Source: Nereida ignava (GTDB taxonomy: Bacteria > Pseudomonadota > Alphaproteobacteria > Rhodobacterales > Rhodobacteraceae). Taken from it: a DNA stretch of 64,000 bases. The stretch spans positions 62,001 to 126,000 of the forward strand of contig NZ_CVPC01000003.1 of assembly GCF_001049735.1 (NCBI RefSeq), given 5' to 3'. A program made the translations under genes and the position numbers. This document shows positions 52,377 through 62,000 of the stretch, in pieces (position 1 is the first letter of the stretch; every line of letters starts with the position of its first letter). The notes beneath the pieces were generated by a model. That model was not told where the DNA came from. It worked only from the letters and a program-made list of their open reading frames with translations, and searched no databases.

Positions 52377-52553
52377 GTATGCTGATCTTTGTCAGGTTTG
52401 CTTGGCGAGACGTTATTGAGGTTTTATCAAAATGTCATTTAGAAATATCGATTGATATTAATAGCGGTTTAAGACGACTACGGGACACACCAAGAGTGCC
52501 GCAATCTGCAAATCCAATCGCGGCTTAAACAGTTATCAATTTCTGAATTGAAG
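52377..52553. other. Intergenic stretch, AT-rich
   Basis: The 177 bases between the glycosyltransferase gene and tRNA-Tyr contain no ORF or clear hairpin terminator. They are richer in A and T than the surroundings, fitting a promoter region for the leftward gene. Nothing else recognised. Confidence 0.5.
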
Positions 52554-52637
52554 TGGTGGGCGACCCTGGAATCGAACCAGGCGTGCGTCTCCGCGAGGGA
52601 GTTACAGTCCCCTGCCACACCTTGCGGCCTGTCGCCC
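52554..52637 (-). tRNA. tRNA-Tyr (GTA)
   Basis: On the minus strand: acceptor GGGCGAC/GTCGCCC, discriminator A and encoded CCA, anticodon arm GGGACTGTAACTCCC with anticodon GTA, a long class II variable arm, and the T-arm with GTTCGATTCC. About 84 bases with CCA, the expected size. Confidence 0.93.
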
Positions 52638-52801
52638 ACTGGTGGGTCGGATACCGTGGCACACCTGGGGCGTCAATAATGAAAATTCGGGTTTGCGACG
52701 GTTTATTTCAGTTTATCAGTTTTTATGAAGAAAAGATGCTCACTGGTTTTTTCTGAGCCAAGGGATTAGGTGGCTGGTAACCAAAGATTGGATGGATTGA
52801 G

Positions 52802-53584
52802 ATGAAAAAGCCGAAGTGGGTCGTCAAAAAAGAACAAGATAAACGCGCCGCTGCGAATGAGACTGTGTGGCTCTTTGGCCTGCACGCTGTGCGCGATGCG
52901 CTGATGAACCCCGAACGGCAGAAACTGCGTTTGATTGTGACGCGTAATGCTGCGGATCGGCTGGGTGAGGCAATGGCCCACTTTGAAGGTGAGCCGGAGA
53001 TGTGCGATGCACGTAAATTCACAGCGCCTCTTGACCCGCAATCCGTCCACCAAGGCGCTGCTTTGGAAGTGAAGCCGCTGAACTGGGGGAAGCTGGATGA
53101 GGTGGTTATTGGCGGTGATCCGGATGCAGGTGCGCTGCGTGTGGTTCTTTTGGACCGCGTAACGGACCCCCATAACGTTGGCGCAATTTTGCGATCAGCC
53201 GAGGTTTTTGGCGCTCGTGCTGTGATCGGCACCCACCGTGGATCTGCGCCTGAAACTGGTGCGTTGGCAAAAACCGCAAGTGGCGCCCTTGAACGGCAGC
53301 CTTATCTGCGGGTGCGTAATCTGGCCGAAACAATCGAAGCGATGCAGTCGATGGGTTATCTTGTGCTTGGTCTTGATGGCGAAGCAGAGATGAGCATTGA
53401 GCAGGCTTTAGAAGGCAAGCGGACGCAGCCCGTTGCGTTGGTGATGGGCGCAGAGGGGCCTGGTCTGCGCGAAAAGACCAAAGAAACGGTGGATCAGTTG
53501 GTGAAAATTGATTTTGCAGGCGCGTTTGGTTCGCTCAACGTGTCAAATGCTGCTGCGGTGGCGCTTTACGCGGCACGCGGGTAG
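52802..53584 (+). CDS. rlmB: 23S rRNA (guanosine-2'-O-)-methyltransferase RlmB
   Basis: 260 residues of the SpoU/TrmH knot-fold family. N-terminal RNA-binding part (WLFGLHAVRDALMNPERQKL), then the SPOUT motifs LLDRVTDPHNVGAILRSAEVFGA (motif 1), VALVMGAEGPGLREKTKE (motif 2) and FAGAFGSLNVSNAAAVALY (motif 3). RlmB methylates G2251 of the peptidyl-transferase P-loop of 23S rRNA. Start ATG 52802. Followed, 4 bases after its stop, by a small zinc-ribbon gene in the same direction. Confidence 0.94.
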   Translation: MKKPKWVVKKEQDKRAAANETVWLFGLHAVRDALMNPERQKLRLIVTRNAADRLGEAMAHFEGEPEMCDARKFTAPLDPQSVHQGAALEVKPLNWGKLDEVVIGGDPDAGALRVVLLDRVTDPHNVGAILRSAEVFGARAVIGTHRGSAPETGALAKTASGALERQPYLRVRNLAETIEAMQSMGYLVLGLDGEAEMSIEQALEGKRTQPVALVMGAEGPGLREKTKETVDQLVKIDFAGAFGSLNVSNAAAVALYAARG

Positions 53585-53588
53585 CGCA

Positions 53589-53939
53589 TTGGCCGCGCAG
53601 AAACTTGCTACGTGTTGTTATTGCGGTACCCGTGCGGCGCTGGTGCTGCGCGGTGATGTGCGTCACGAGTTGTCATGCGTAAGTTGTGGCGCGCCTTTGC
53701 ATGACCTTAAATTGATGCCGGTCAGCGCCCCAGCAGCCCGTCCCGTTGAGACCACCGTTAAAAAACCTGCGGGGCCTGCTCAAAAGGCAAAGCGGAGCAA
53801 AGAGCAGAAAGTGTTCAAACCCAAAAAGGGCAAGCGGCGTAAATTTGGCGTGAAGCTTGGACGCAAGCTTAGTGTGTCTAGGCTCGTCTCAAAAGTATGG
53901 GACGAGATTGAAGATGTCGTTGAAGACATCTTTGACTGA
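53589..53939 (+). CDS. Small zinc-ribbon, basic protein of unknown function
   Basis: 116 residues with a TTG start (53589) that fits directly behind rlmB; the open frame further up lies inside rlmB. The N-terminal ~40 residues carry two CXXC pairs, CCYCG and CVSCG, a zinc ribbon. The middle is proline/alanine-rich, then a lysine-rich stretch (KAKRSKEQKVFKPKKGKRRK), and a hydrophobic/acidic C-terminal end (WDEIEDVVEDIFD). Nucleic-acid or ribosome contact is suggested by zinc ribbon plus basic stretch and by the rlmB neighbour; this is inference. No ATG start is available in a sensible position. Confidence 0.65.
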   Translation: MAAQKLATCCYCGTRAALVLRGDVRHELSCVSCGAPLHDLKLMPVSAPAARPVETTVKKPAGPAQKAKRSKEQKVFKPKKGKRRKFGVKLGRKLSVSRLVSKVWDEIEDVVEDIFD

Positions 53940-54036
53940 GCGCTGTAACACAGTCTGACAATACCGTGTGGGGGCTGGTGTAAGCGACTGGCTGCGCGCA
54001 TCCTTGGGCCAAATAGTAGTTGGTAAAGGAAACCCC

Positions 54037-54504
54037 ATGAACTCATATATTTTAAACCGTCGCGCGCTTTTGTCTGCCGCTGTTGCAGCCCCTGTTTTGC
54101 CGTTGCTTGCAGGAATTGCACATGCAGCCAAGTCCGCTGTTTTCACAGACGGAGGCGTAGCCATTCGCGGTTACGATCCCGTTGCATACTTCACTCAAAG
54201 CGCGCCTGTTGCGGGTGATGCTGCCTATAGGGCGGCGTATAACGGCGCTACATGGCTGTTTGCGAGCGCAGAAAATCAAGCCATGTTTGAGGCGCAACCA
54301 GAAGCCTTTGCGCCCCAATACGGCGGCTATTGCGCTTATGCGGTCTCTAAAGGCGGGACAGTGACTACATCACCTGATGCGTGGACCATCGTAGACGATA
54401 AGCTTTATTTGAACTTCAACAAAGTTGTGCGCGGCATTTGGTCGAACGACATCCCCGGCAACATTGCCAAGGCTGATGCGAATTGGCCAAGCGTTTTGGC
54501 GTGA
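54037..54504 (+). CDS. YHS domain protein with probable Tat signal
   Basis: 155 residues. N-terminus MNSYILNRRALLSAAVAAPV has an adjacent Arg-Arg pair and ends in GIAHA, so export by the twin-arginine route and cleavage after HA are likely. The mature part is a YHS domain: AIRGYDPVAYFTQSAPVAG, ATWLFASAENQAMFEAQPE and FAPQYGGYCAYAVSKGG, common in metal-binding proteins. ATG 54037 is the start; the open frame from 53968 is a leader. It is followed by a hairpin terminator overlapping its stop. Confidence 0.88.
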   Translation: MNSYILNRRALLSAAVAAPVLPLLAGIAHAAKSAVFTDGGVAIRGYDPVAYFTQSAPVAGDAAYRAAYNGATWLFASAENQAMFEAQPEAFAPQYGGYCAYAVSKGGTVTTSPDAWTIVDDKLYLNFNKVVRGIWSNDIPGNIAKADANWPSVLA

Positions 54505-54534
54505 CAGAGGGCTTAATCTTCTGTTCACGTTTTT
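54500..54534 (+). terminator. Probable terminator at the end of the YHS gene
   Basis: CGTGACAG (54500-54507, over the stop codon) pairs with CTGTTCACG (54521-54529), one bulge, then a T-run. Farther on, TGGGCAGGG (54580-54588) pairs with CCCTGCCCA (54600-54608) without T-run. Confidence 0.6.
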
Positions 54535-54645
54535 GCGACAGGCTCTGAATTTCTAGAGCGCAGCGCTTATGTGCTGTCGTGGGCAGGGGATGGAACACAC
54601 CCTGCCCATGTTTACTGTCCCTCGTTCCGCACCTTGCGCCCTTGG

Positions 54646-54876
54646 TTATTTGACCTTGGGCGCATTTTCTTTTGGGCGGTGTGGCCAGATATATCTTGTG
54701 ATGAGAATACAAAATATGCCCGCCGTGATGTAAAGCGCAACGCTTAGTGCCGCGTCTCTACACTGTGATCCGGGGCAACGGTTTATCGCGTCTAGAAACG
54801 CGATGATCGCTAAAACAAACGCGGTAAACGCAAAAGCGGCGCCAAGGAGGGCGGCTGCTTTGCGAAAGCCGTTCAC
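54646..54876 (-). CDS. Small two-helix membrane protein
   Basis: 76 residues, starting [17 protein letters not shown]. Two transmembrane helices (about 8-30 and 43-62), with a short loop carrying two cysteines (CPGSQC), and a basic tail. The start lies 4 bases inside the end of hisE (ATGA overlap: hisE stop 54873-54875), so it is coupled to the his operon as its last gene. Function unknown. Confidence 0.7.
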   Translation of the reverse strand: MNGFRKAAALLGAAFAFTAFVLAIIAFLDAINRCPGSQCRDAALSVALYITAGIFCILITRYIWPHRPKENAPKVK

Positions 54877-55190
54877 GTATTTGAGGGGCGGTTTGCTTTT
54901 TCGGTCAGGCCTGATTGTCCCTGCCGGCGTGCCAACTCATCCAGAACGTCGCCAAGCGGCACATCGCGCGACGCCAACATCACAAGCAAATGGTATAGGA
55001 CATCGGCAGCTTCACCAGTAAGGCCCTGCTTGTCATTCTTCACGGCCTCGATGATCGCCTCAACGGCCTCTTCGCCAAACTTTTCAGCGCATTTTTCGGG
55101 ACCTTTTGAAAGCAGTTTTGCGGTCCATGAGCTATCAGGATCTGCCGTCTTGCGGGCTTCGATGATGTCGTAAAGATCTTCTAAAGTCAT
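54873..55190 (-). CDS. hisE: Phosphoribosyl-ATP diphosphatase HisE
   Basis: 105 residues. Hydrolyses phosphoribosyl-ATP to phosphoribosyl-AMP, second step of histidine synthesis. All-alpha MazG-like fold; [26 protein letters not shown] and [17 protein letters not shown] contain the ExxE and ExxD metal motifs. The start overlaps the hisF stop (ATGA). Monofunctional, not fused to HisI, as usual in Alphaproteobacteria. Confidence 0.95.
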   Translation of the reverse strand: MTLEDLYDIIEARKTADPDSSWTAKLLSKGPEKCAEKFGEEAVEAIIEAVKNDKQGLTGEAADVLYHLLVMLASRDVPLGDVLDELARRQGQSGLTEKANRPSNT

Positions 55191-55948
55191 GAGAGCCTCA
55201 TCGGTATGCCAGCGGCGGACATGTGGGCTTTTGCTTCGGCGATTGTGTATGTGCCAAAGTGGAAAATTGAGGCTGCCAGAACGGCGGAAGCCCCGCCTTC
55301 CGTGACGCCCTCGACCAAGTGATCCAAGGTGCCCACACCACCTGATGCAATTACAGGTACGTTCACCGCGTCAGAAATTGCGCGGGTCAGGGGCAGGTTA
55401 AAGCCTTGTTTTGTGCCATCGCGGTCCATTGAGGTTAGCAGGATTTCCCCTGCACCTTTTGCAACAACCGCTTTTGCAAATTCCACCGCATCAATGCCCG
55501 TTCCTTTGCGCCCGCCGTGAGTGAATATTTCCCACTTTCCGGGGCTGACGGTTTTTGCATCAATTGCCACCACGATGCACTGGCTCCCGAAACGGTTGGC
55601 GGCTTCGGACACCACATCGGGGTCCGCAACGGCCGCTGAGTTGAAGCTGACTTTATCAGCACCCGCGAGCAACAGTTTACGCACGTCATGATGGGTGCGC
55701 ACACCGCCACCAACGGTCAGCGGCATAAAACAGTGTTCAGCAGTGCGGCGTGCCAAATCATATAGCGTGCCGCGGTTCTCATGGGTGGCTTTGATGTCAA
55801 GAAAACACAACTCATCTGCGCCAGCAGCATCATAGGCCTTTGCTTGTTCCACAGGGTCGCCTGCATCAATCAGATCGACAAAGTTGACACCTTTGACCGT
55901 GCGGCCCTCGGCAACGTCAAGGCAGGGGATGATGCGGGTTTTTAACAT
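55187..55948 (-). CDS. hisF: Imidazole glycerol phosphate synthase subunit HisF
   Basis: 253 residues, TIM barrel. Closes the imidazole ring using ammonia delivered by HisH. The catalytic aspartates are in the usual spots ([11 protein letters not shown], Asp11, and [17 protein letters not shown], near 130), and phosphate-binding loops (GGGVRT and ASGGVGT) are present. The start at 55946-55948 is [11 protein letters not shown]. hisA lies upstream by 36 bases on the same strand. Confidence 0.96.
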   Translation of the reverse strand: MLKTRIIPCLDVAEGRTVKGVNFVDLIDAGDPVEQAKAYDAAGADELCFLDIKATHENRGTLYDLARRTAEHCFMPLTVGGGVRTHHDVRKLLLAGADKVSFNSAAVADPDVVSEAANRFGSQCIVVAIDAKTVSPGKWEIFTHGGRKGTGIDAVEFAKAVVAKGAGEILLTSMDRDGTKQGFNLPLTRAISDAVNVPVIASGGVGTLDHLVEGVTEGGASAVLAASIFHFGTYTIAEAKAHMSAAGIPMRLS

Positions 55949-55984
55949 ATGATGTGTCTACTGGGTTGGGGCGTGAAACAGAAG

Positions 55985-56704
55985 TTATGATTTGAGCGCT
56001 GCAAGAGCCGCAGAAAGATCAATCGCGCCGTCATAAAGCGCGCGGCCTGAAATAGCGCCCGAGATCACGCCGGTGTCCTTCAAGGCGGTCAGGTCTGCCA
56101 TGGATGATACGCCACCAGATGCGATGACTGGAATGTCTACGGCGCGGGCCAATGCGGCGGTTGCGTCGATGTTTGGGCCTTTCATGGCACCGTCGCGCAT
56201 GATGTCTGTGTAGATGATCGCGGCGATACCTGCGTCTTCGAACTTTTTGGCCAGATCAACCACTTGGATATCTGTTTCCTCAGCCCATCCGCGCGTGGCC
56301 ACAAAGCCGTTGCGCGCATCAAGTCCCACGGCCACTTTGCCAGGAAATGCACGTGCAGCCTGCCGAACAAGATCGGGGTTTTCTACGGCAACTGTGCCCA
56401 AAATTACCCGCGCAAGCCCTTTGTCGAGCCAGCGTTCAATGGTGGCCATGTCGCGGATACCGCCACCCAACTGTGCAGGCACGTTTGTCTGGCTCAATAT
56501 CGCCTCGACGGGGGCGGCATTTACCGGTTCCCCCTCGAAAGCGCCGTTCAAATCCACTAGGTGCAGCCATTCGCACCCCGCATCAACAAACGAGAGAGCT
56601 TGCGCAGCAGGATTGTCATTAAAAACCGTCGTTTGCTCCATGTCGCCGTGCACAAGGCGAACGGCTTGGCCATCTTTAAGGTCGATTGCAGGATAGAGGA
56701 TCAT
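55985..56704 (-). CDS. hisA: ProFAR isomerase HisA
   Basis: 239 residues, TIM barrel related to HisF. Isomerises ProFAR to PRFAR, the substrate of HisF/HisH. Motifs: [20 protein letters not shown] with the catalytic Asp8, [17 protein letters not shown] and [12 protein letters not shown]. Upstream (higher coordinates) the operon is interrupted by a DUF2147 gene on the other strand, so hisA-hisF-hisE may be transcribed from their own promoter near 56705-56827. Confidence 0.96.
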   Translation of the reverse strand: MILYPAIDLKDGQAVRLVHGDMEQTTVFNDNPAAQALSFVDAGCEWLHLVDLNGAFEGEPVNAAPVEAILSQTNVPAQLGGGIRDMATIERWLDKGLARVILGTVAVENPDLVRQAARAFPGKVAVGLDARNGFVATRGWAEETDIQVVDLAKKFEDAGIAAIIYTDIMRDGAMKGPNIDATAALARAVDIPVIASGGVSSMADLTALKDTGVISGAISGRALYDGAIDLSAALAALKS

Positions 56705-56827
56705 GAGGCATCTCTTTGTTAAACGGTGTTGGCGCGGTTATAGGCATTCGGCCCCGCAACGCAACGTCAGCCTTGTCCGCGCGCGCATCGCGGTTGCAGG
56801 ATATCTTAACTTAGGGAGGAGCTTGGT

Positions 56828-57211
56828 ATGAAAAAGGTGATTGGCGCCGCTGTTGCGTTGGTGATGGGGGCAGGCTTTGCCGCAGCGGACCCTGTTTTGG
56901 GGACGTGGAAAACAGAAGTGGACGATGGCAACTACGCCCACGTTGAAATGAGCACCTGCGGCGACAAGATTTGTGGTGTGATCGCACAGGCATTTAATGC
57001 GCAAGGCCCGTGGGCATCCGATAACAAAGGTAAAAAGCTTGTCTGGGATATGGTTGCGCGCGGCGGCGGGTCTTACAAGTCTGGCAAAATCTGGCAGCCA
57101 TCCACGGATAAGGTCTTTAACTCGAAAATGTCACTGTCTGGCGATGTTTTGAATGTCTCAGGCTGCGTTGCAATTATTTGCAAAAAGCAGGTCTGGACAC
57201 GCGTAAATTAA
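56828..57211 (+). CDS. DUF2147 family secreted protein
   Basis: 127 residues. Signal peptide (MKKVIGAAVALVMGAGFAAA), then DPVLGTWKTEVDDGNYAHVEM, the conserved start of DUF2147, and CGDKICGVIAQAF; the ending is CVAIICKKQVWTRV, so several cysteines could form periplasmic disulphides. Strong GGGAGGAG ribosome site. It lies on the opposite strand between hisA and hisH, with its own terminator, so it interrupts the histidine operon. Function unknown in the family. Confidence 0.88.
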   Translation: MKKVIGAAVALVMGAGFAAADPVLGTWKTEVDDGNYAHVEMSTCGDKICGVIAQAFNAQGPWASDNKGKKLVWDMVARGGGSYKSGKIWQPSTDKVFNSKMSLSGDVLNVSGCVAIICKKQVWTRVN

Positions 57212-57238
57212 ATTTGGTCACCCTATCTGAAACGCCAA

Positions 57239-57273
57239 GGCCCAAAGGTTGATCCAAACCTTTGGGCTTTTAT
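57239..57273 (+). terminator. Rho-independent terminator of the DUF2147 gene
   Basis: Stem of about 12 bp, GGCCCAAAGGTT against AACCTTTGGGCT, loop of six bases, then T-rich tract, 27 bases after the stop. Confidence 0.88.
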
Positions 57274-57317
57274 GCTTTTAGCAACTGGGTCTTTTGATGC
57301 GGCTTACGGGGCCAAGG

Positions 57318-57956
57318 CTACGGGGCCCACGTCAAAAAGTTACCGATCATGCGCAGACCCGCGCTTTGTGATTTCTCGGGATGAAATTGCACGCCGATAC
57401 GGTTTTGCATGCCCACAACGGCTGTTACATCGCCGCCATATTCCACATGGGCCAGCCGTTCGTCCATGCTGTGCATTTCCATCTGGTAGCTGTGCACAAA
57501 ATAGGCATGGTCGCCGTTTGTGACGCCATCCAAAACGGGGTGGGGGGCATCGATGATTAACTCGTTCCACCCCATGTGCGGGATCTTAAGGTTAGAATTT
57601 TTTGGAGCGATGCGTTTCACATCACCGTTGATCCAACCAAAGCCGTCAACTTCTTCGTATTCAAAGCCGCGGTTCGCCATCAGCTGCATGCCGACGCAAA
57701 TTCCCATAAAAGGGCGACCTTTTTGCGTGACTGCCTCGTTGAGCGCCTCAAACAAATCAGAGCGTTCAAAAAGCTGGCTGCGACAGGCGGGAAAAGCGCC
57801 GTCACCGGGTAGGACAATGCGGTCTGCGCTGGCCACATCTTCCGCTCGGTCACTGACAATCACCTCGCCCGCGTCACGTTCCAGCGCCATGCGCTGAAAC
57901 GCTTTTTCTGCTGAATGAAGATTGCCGCTGTCGTAGTCGATCAGGACAGTGCGCAT
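57318..57956 (-). CDS. hisH: Imidazole glycerol phosphate synthase subunit HisH
   Basis: 212 residues, class I glutamine amidotransferase that supplies ammonia to HisF. Catalytic triad motifs: GICVGMQLMA with the Cys nucleophile (about residue 85), and QFHPEKSQ with His and Glu near the C-terminus. Its ATG directly follows the hisB stop (TAAATG), so the two are coupled. The hisF partner gene lies beyond the DUF2147 insert. Confidence 0.96.
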   Translation of the reverse strand: MRTVLIDYDSGNLHSAEKAFQRMALERDAGEVIVSDRAEDVASADRIVLPGDGAFPACRSQLFERSDLFEALNEAVTQKGRPFMGICVGMQLMANRGFEYEEVDGFGWINGDVKRIAPKNSNLKIPHMGWNELIIDAPHPVLDGVTNGDHAYFVHSYQMEMHSMDERLAHVEYGGDVTAVVGMQNRIGVQFHPEKSQSAGLRMIGNFLTWAP

Positions 57957-58547
57957 TTAGAGAATACCCTTGGTTGAAGGGATTGCATCCGCTTTGCGGG
58001 GGTCTTGTTCCATGGCGCTGCGCAGGGCGCGGGCCACTGCTTTGAAAGCGGCCTCGGCAATGTGGTGGCTGTTGAAGCCGTGCACTTGATCGATGTGCAA
58101 CGTGATGCCGCCATGGGTCGAAAACGCTTGGAAAAACTCGCGCACCAGTTCGGTGTCAAACGTGCCAATTTTCTGCGTGGGCATATCGAGATTGCAGATC
58201 AAGAAGGGGCGGCCAGACAGATCAAGCGCGCAGCGTACTTGTGCATCATCCATGGCAAGTGCGCATTCACCGTACCGGTTGATGCCACGCTTGTCGCCCA
58301 ACGCCTCATTCAAGGCTTGTCCAATTGCGATCCCCACGTCTTCAACTGTGTGGTGGTCATCAATATGCAAATCACCAGAACAGCGCACAGTCATGTCCAT
58401 CAAGGCGTGACGCGCAAGCTGATCCAGCATGTGGTCAAAAAAACCAACGCCAGTTTGGTTGTCATAGGTGCCAGTGCCGTCGAGGGTCAGTTCAACAGAA
58501 ATATCTGTTTCCGCTGTTTTACGGGCAACTTTACTTGTGCGCATCAT
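57957..58547 (-). CDS. hisB: Imidazoleglycerol-phosphate dehydratase HisB
   Basis: 196 residues, monofunctional dehydratase (no N-terminal phosphatase, as in other Alphaproteobacteria). The metal-binding histidine motifs are visible: [30 protein letters not shown], and [14 protein letters not shown] near the C-terminus, which together bind two Mn ions. Starts at one of two adjacent ATGs (58547 or 58544). First gene of hisB-hisH; the tRNA-Gly and a terminator lie upstream. Confidence 0.95.
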   Translation of the reverse strand: MMRTSKVARKTAETDISVELTLDGTGTYDNQTGVGFFDHMLDQLARHALMDMTVRCSGDLHIDDHHTVEDVGIAIGQALNEALGDKRGINRYGECALAMDDAQVRCALDLSGRPFLICNLDMPTQKIGTFDTELVREFFQAFSTHGGITLHIDQVHGFNSHHIAEAAFKAVARALRSAMEQDPRKADAIPSTKGIL

Positions 58548-58689
58548 TTCATCTCCGCTGTGATGGTGTGACAGGCTCTAGGCGGTTTTGGCGCAGCGCG
58601 AAAGATCAGCGCTACTGATTTTTCCGAGGTGCGGCTTTGGGGTTTCAGCGGGTGCCAGTTACGATCGACCAAAGACTACCTAGTAGAAA

Positions 58690-58727
58690 CACAAAAGGCC
58701 GCCGATTAGGGCGACCTTTGTTTGTGT
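58690..58727 (-). terminator. Probable terminator downstream of tRNA-Gly
   Basis: A hairpin (AAAGGTCGCC with GGCGGCCTTTT on the minus strand) with flanking ACACAAA/TTTGTGT, 25 bases beyond the tRNA-Gly 3' end. T-rich after the stem. The rest of the 58548-58751 gap holds no ORF. Confidence 0.55.
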
Positions 58728-58751
58728 CCGGCTTGGGTGAAACCGGCTAAC

Positions 58752-58826
58752 TGGAGCGGGCGAGGCGATTCGAACGCCCGACCCTAACCTTGGCAAGGTT
58801 ATGCTCTACCCCTGAGCTACGCCCGC
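58752..58826 (-). tRNA. tRNA-Gly (GCC)
   Basis: Minus strand, 75 bases with encoded CCA. Acceptor GCGGGCG/CGCCCGC, D-arm GCTCAGGGGTAGAGC, anticodon arm AACCTTGCCAAGGTT with anticodon GCC, T-arm with GTTCGAAT. Confidence 0.95.
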
Positions 58827-58944
58827 ATCCGCTAGTGCGCTTGATTTAGGATTTTCACGGGGTGGCTGCAAGGCGAAAATTACGAAATATGACATTTTTT
58901 TGTAAATGCTTTTGCGAAGGGTGTTGTCTGGAGCCATCGCACAG

Positions 58945-58980
58945 CAAAAAGCCCCACAAAACAAAGGCTTGCGGGGCTTT
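58945..58980 (-). terminator. Terminator downstream of pyc
   Basis: On the minus strand AAAGCCCCGCAAG pairs with CTTGTTTTGTGGGGCTTT-type arms and ends in a T-run; it starts 31 bases after the pyc stop. Confidence 0.8.
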
Positions 58981-59010
58981 GGTCTTGGGTCGGTAAGTTG
59001 GGTTGGCTGG

Positions 59011-62000
59011 TTATTCGAACTCAACCAGAAGGTCTTTGGCGTCAATTTGACCCCCAGCCGCGACGTGAACGGCCTTGATGACCGCGTCGCGCTCGGTGTG
59101 GATGCCTGTTTCCATCTTCATTGCTTCGATTGTCAGAAGCAAATCGCCCTCACTGACTTTTTGACCAACAGTGACGCCGACGCTTGCGACAACACCGGGC
59201 ATGGGGGCGCCGATGTGGTCCGCGTTGCCCAACTCTGCTTTGGGGCGGGCGGCGGTTGTTGCTTTGATGGCGCGGTTTGGCACGCGAATGTTGCGCGGCT
59301 GGCCGTTTAGCTCAAAGAACACTTTTACTTCACCGTCTTCGTTGGTGTCGCCGATCGCCTGCAGGCGGATCTCCAGAGTTTTGCCTGGGTCAATCTCGGC
59401 TGCGATTTCATCGCCAACGTCCATGCCGTAGAAAAACACTGGCGTTGGCAAGGCGCGAACGGGGCCGTACATATCGTGGCGTGTCGCGTAATCTGTGTAG
59501 ACTTTTGGATACATCAGATAGCCTGCAAGGTCTTCGTCATCGATGCTGCTGCCACCACAGGCCGTGCTTGCTGCCGCGCGTTCTGCTTCAAGATCGGCAG
59601 GTGCGAGGTGTTTACCGGGGCGTTCAAGGTTAGGGCTGTCGCCTTTGAGCGCTTTGGAAACGATCAGATCGGGGAAGCCACCTTTGGGCTGCCCCAAGTT
59701 GCCCTTCATCATGTCGATCACACTATCGGGGAATGAGACATCCTTTTTGGGGTTTTCCACATCCGCGCGGCTAAGCCCTTGGGAGACCATCATCAGTGCC
59801 ATGTCGCCGACCACCTTAGAGGACGGTGTGACTTTGACGATATCGCCGAACATCTGGTTCACGTCTGCATACATTTGCGCCACTTCGTGCCAGCGTTCTT
59901 CAAGGCCCAAGCTGCGGGCTTGTGCCTTGAGGTTCGTGAACTGACCGCCGGGCATTTCGTGCAGATATACTTCTGATGCCGGTGCTTGGAGACCGCTTTC
60001 AAATGCTGCGTATTGTCCGCGCACAGCTTCAAAATAATCGCTGATCTGACGGATCGCTTTGATATCGAGGCCTGTGTCGCGATCTGTGTTGCGCAATGCT
60101 TCAACGACTGATCCCAATGTTGCTTGGGATGTGTTGCCGGAAAAGCTGTCCATTGCACAATCAACGGCATCTACACCCGCTTCGGCGGCTGCAAGAATTG
60201 TCGCAGTTGCCATGCCTGCAGTGTCATGGGTGTGGAAGTGTATCGGAAGGCCGACTTCTTCTTTGAGCGCTTTGATCAAGATGCGCGCTGATGCGGGCTT
60301 CATAAGCCCTGCCATATCTTTCAGACCCAGCACATGCGCACCTGCGGCCTTCAGCTCTTGGCCCATATCAACGTAATATTTCAGATCGTATTTGCTGCGC
60401 TCTGGGTTCAGCAGATCACCAGTGTAGCAAATAGTGCCTTCGCACACTTTGCCCGCATCAATCACCGCGTCCATAGCAACACGCATGTTCTCGACCCAGT
60501 TTAGGCTGTCAAAGACGCGGAATACATCAACACCAGAGGCAGCGGCGCGTTTGACAAAGAACTCAACCACGTTGTCGGGGTAGTTCGTGTAGCCGACACC
60601 GTTTGAGGCGCGCAGCAACATTTGCGTCATGACATTTGGAAGCTGTGCGCGGATGTCGCGCAAACGCTGCCATGGGCATTCCTGCAAGAAACGATAGGCC
60701 ACGTCAAAAGTCGCGCCGCCCCAACACTCAACCGAGAAAAGACCCGATAGGTTCTGCGCGTACGCTGGTGCCGCTTTGATCATATCAATTGAGCGCATGC
60801 GTGTGGCCAACAAAGACTGGTGCCCATCGCGCATGGTCGTATCTGTAATCAGCAAGTGCTTCTGTGCCGCCATCCAATCGGCCACGGCTTGCGGGCCTTG
60901 GGCATCCAGAATTGTGCGTGTGCCATCCGGCGTGTTCTGCGCAATGCGCACCGGTGGCTTTGGCGCACGCGCTTCTGCGGCGGGCAGGGGGCGGTCAACG
61001 GTCTCGGGGTGTCCGTTTACGGTGATGTCCGCAATGTATGTAAGCAGTTTCGTCGCACGATCACGGCGCTTTTTGAAATCAAACAGCGCAGGCGTGTCAT
61101 CGATAAACTTCGTGGTGTACTCATTGCTGAGGAACGTCGGGTGCTTGAGCAGGTTCTCGACAAAAGCAATGTTGGTTGAAACACCGCGGATGCGGAACTC
61201 CCGCAGGGCACGGTCCATCCGCGCAATGGCGGCTTCTGGCGTTGGGGCCCAAGCGGTGACTTTTTCCAACAGGCTATCGTAATACCGTGTGATGACCGCG
61301 CCAGAATAAGCGGTGCCGCCATCAAGCCGAATGCCCATGCCCGTAGCACCGCGGTACGCTGTGATCCGGCCATAGTCAGGAATAAAGTTGTTTTGCGGGT
61401 CTTCGGTGGTGACGCGGCATTGAATGGCATGACCGTCAAGTTTGACATCATACTGGGTCGACACGCCTGTCGCCTCAACAAGTGACTTACCCTCTGCGAT
61501 CAGGATCTGCGCGCGCACAATGTCGATGCCTGTGACTTCTTCGGTCACCGTGTGCTCAACTTGGACGCGTGGGTTCACCTCGATGAAGTAGAACTCGCCG
61601 CTGTCCATATCCATCAAGAACTCAACAGTGCCGGCACATTCATAATTGACGTGCTGACAGATCTTTTTGCCCAAGTTGCAGATTTGCTCGCGTTGGGTGC
61701 CACTTAGATAGGGGGCAGGGGCGCGCTCAACGACTTTCTGGTTGCGGCGTTGGACAGAACAGTCGCGCTCGTAAAGGTGGTACATCTCACCGTGGCTGTC
61801 GCCAAGTACTTGTACTTCAACGTGGCGCGCGCGGGTGATCATCTTTTCAAGATAACCTTCTCCGTTGCCAAACGCGGCTTCAGCTTCGCGGCGGCCTTCG
61901 AGGACTTTTTCCTCAAGCTCGTCTTCGCTAAAGATTGGGCGCATCCCGCGGCCGCCGCCCCCCCATGACGCCTTAAGCATCAGTGGATAGCCGACCTCAG

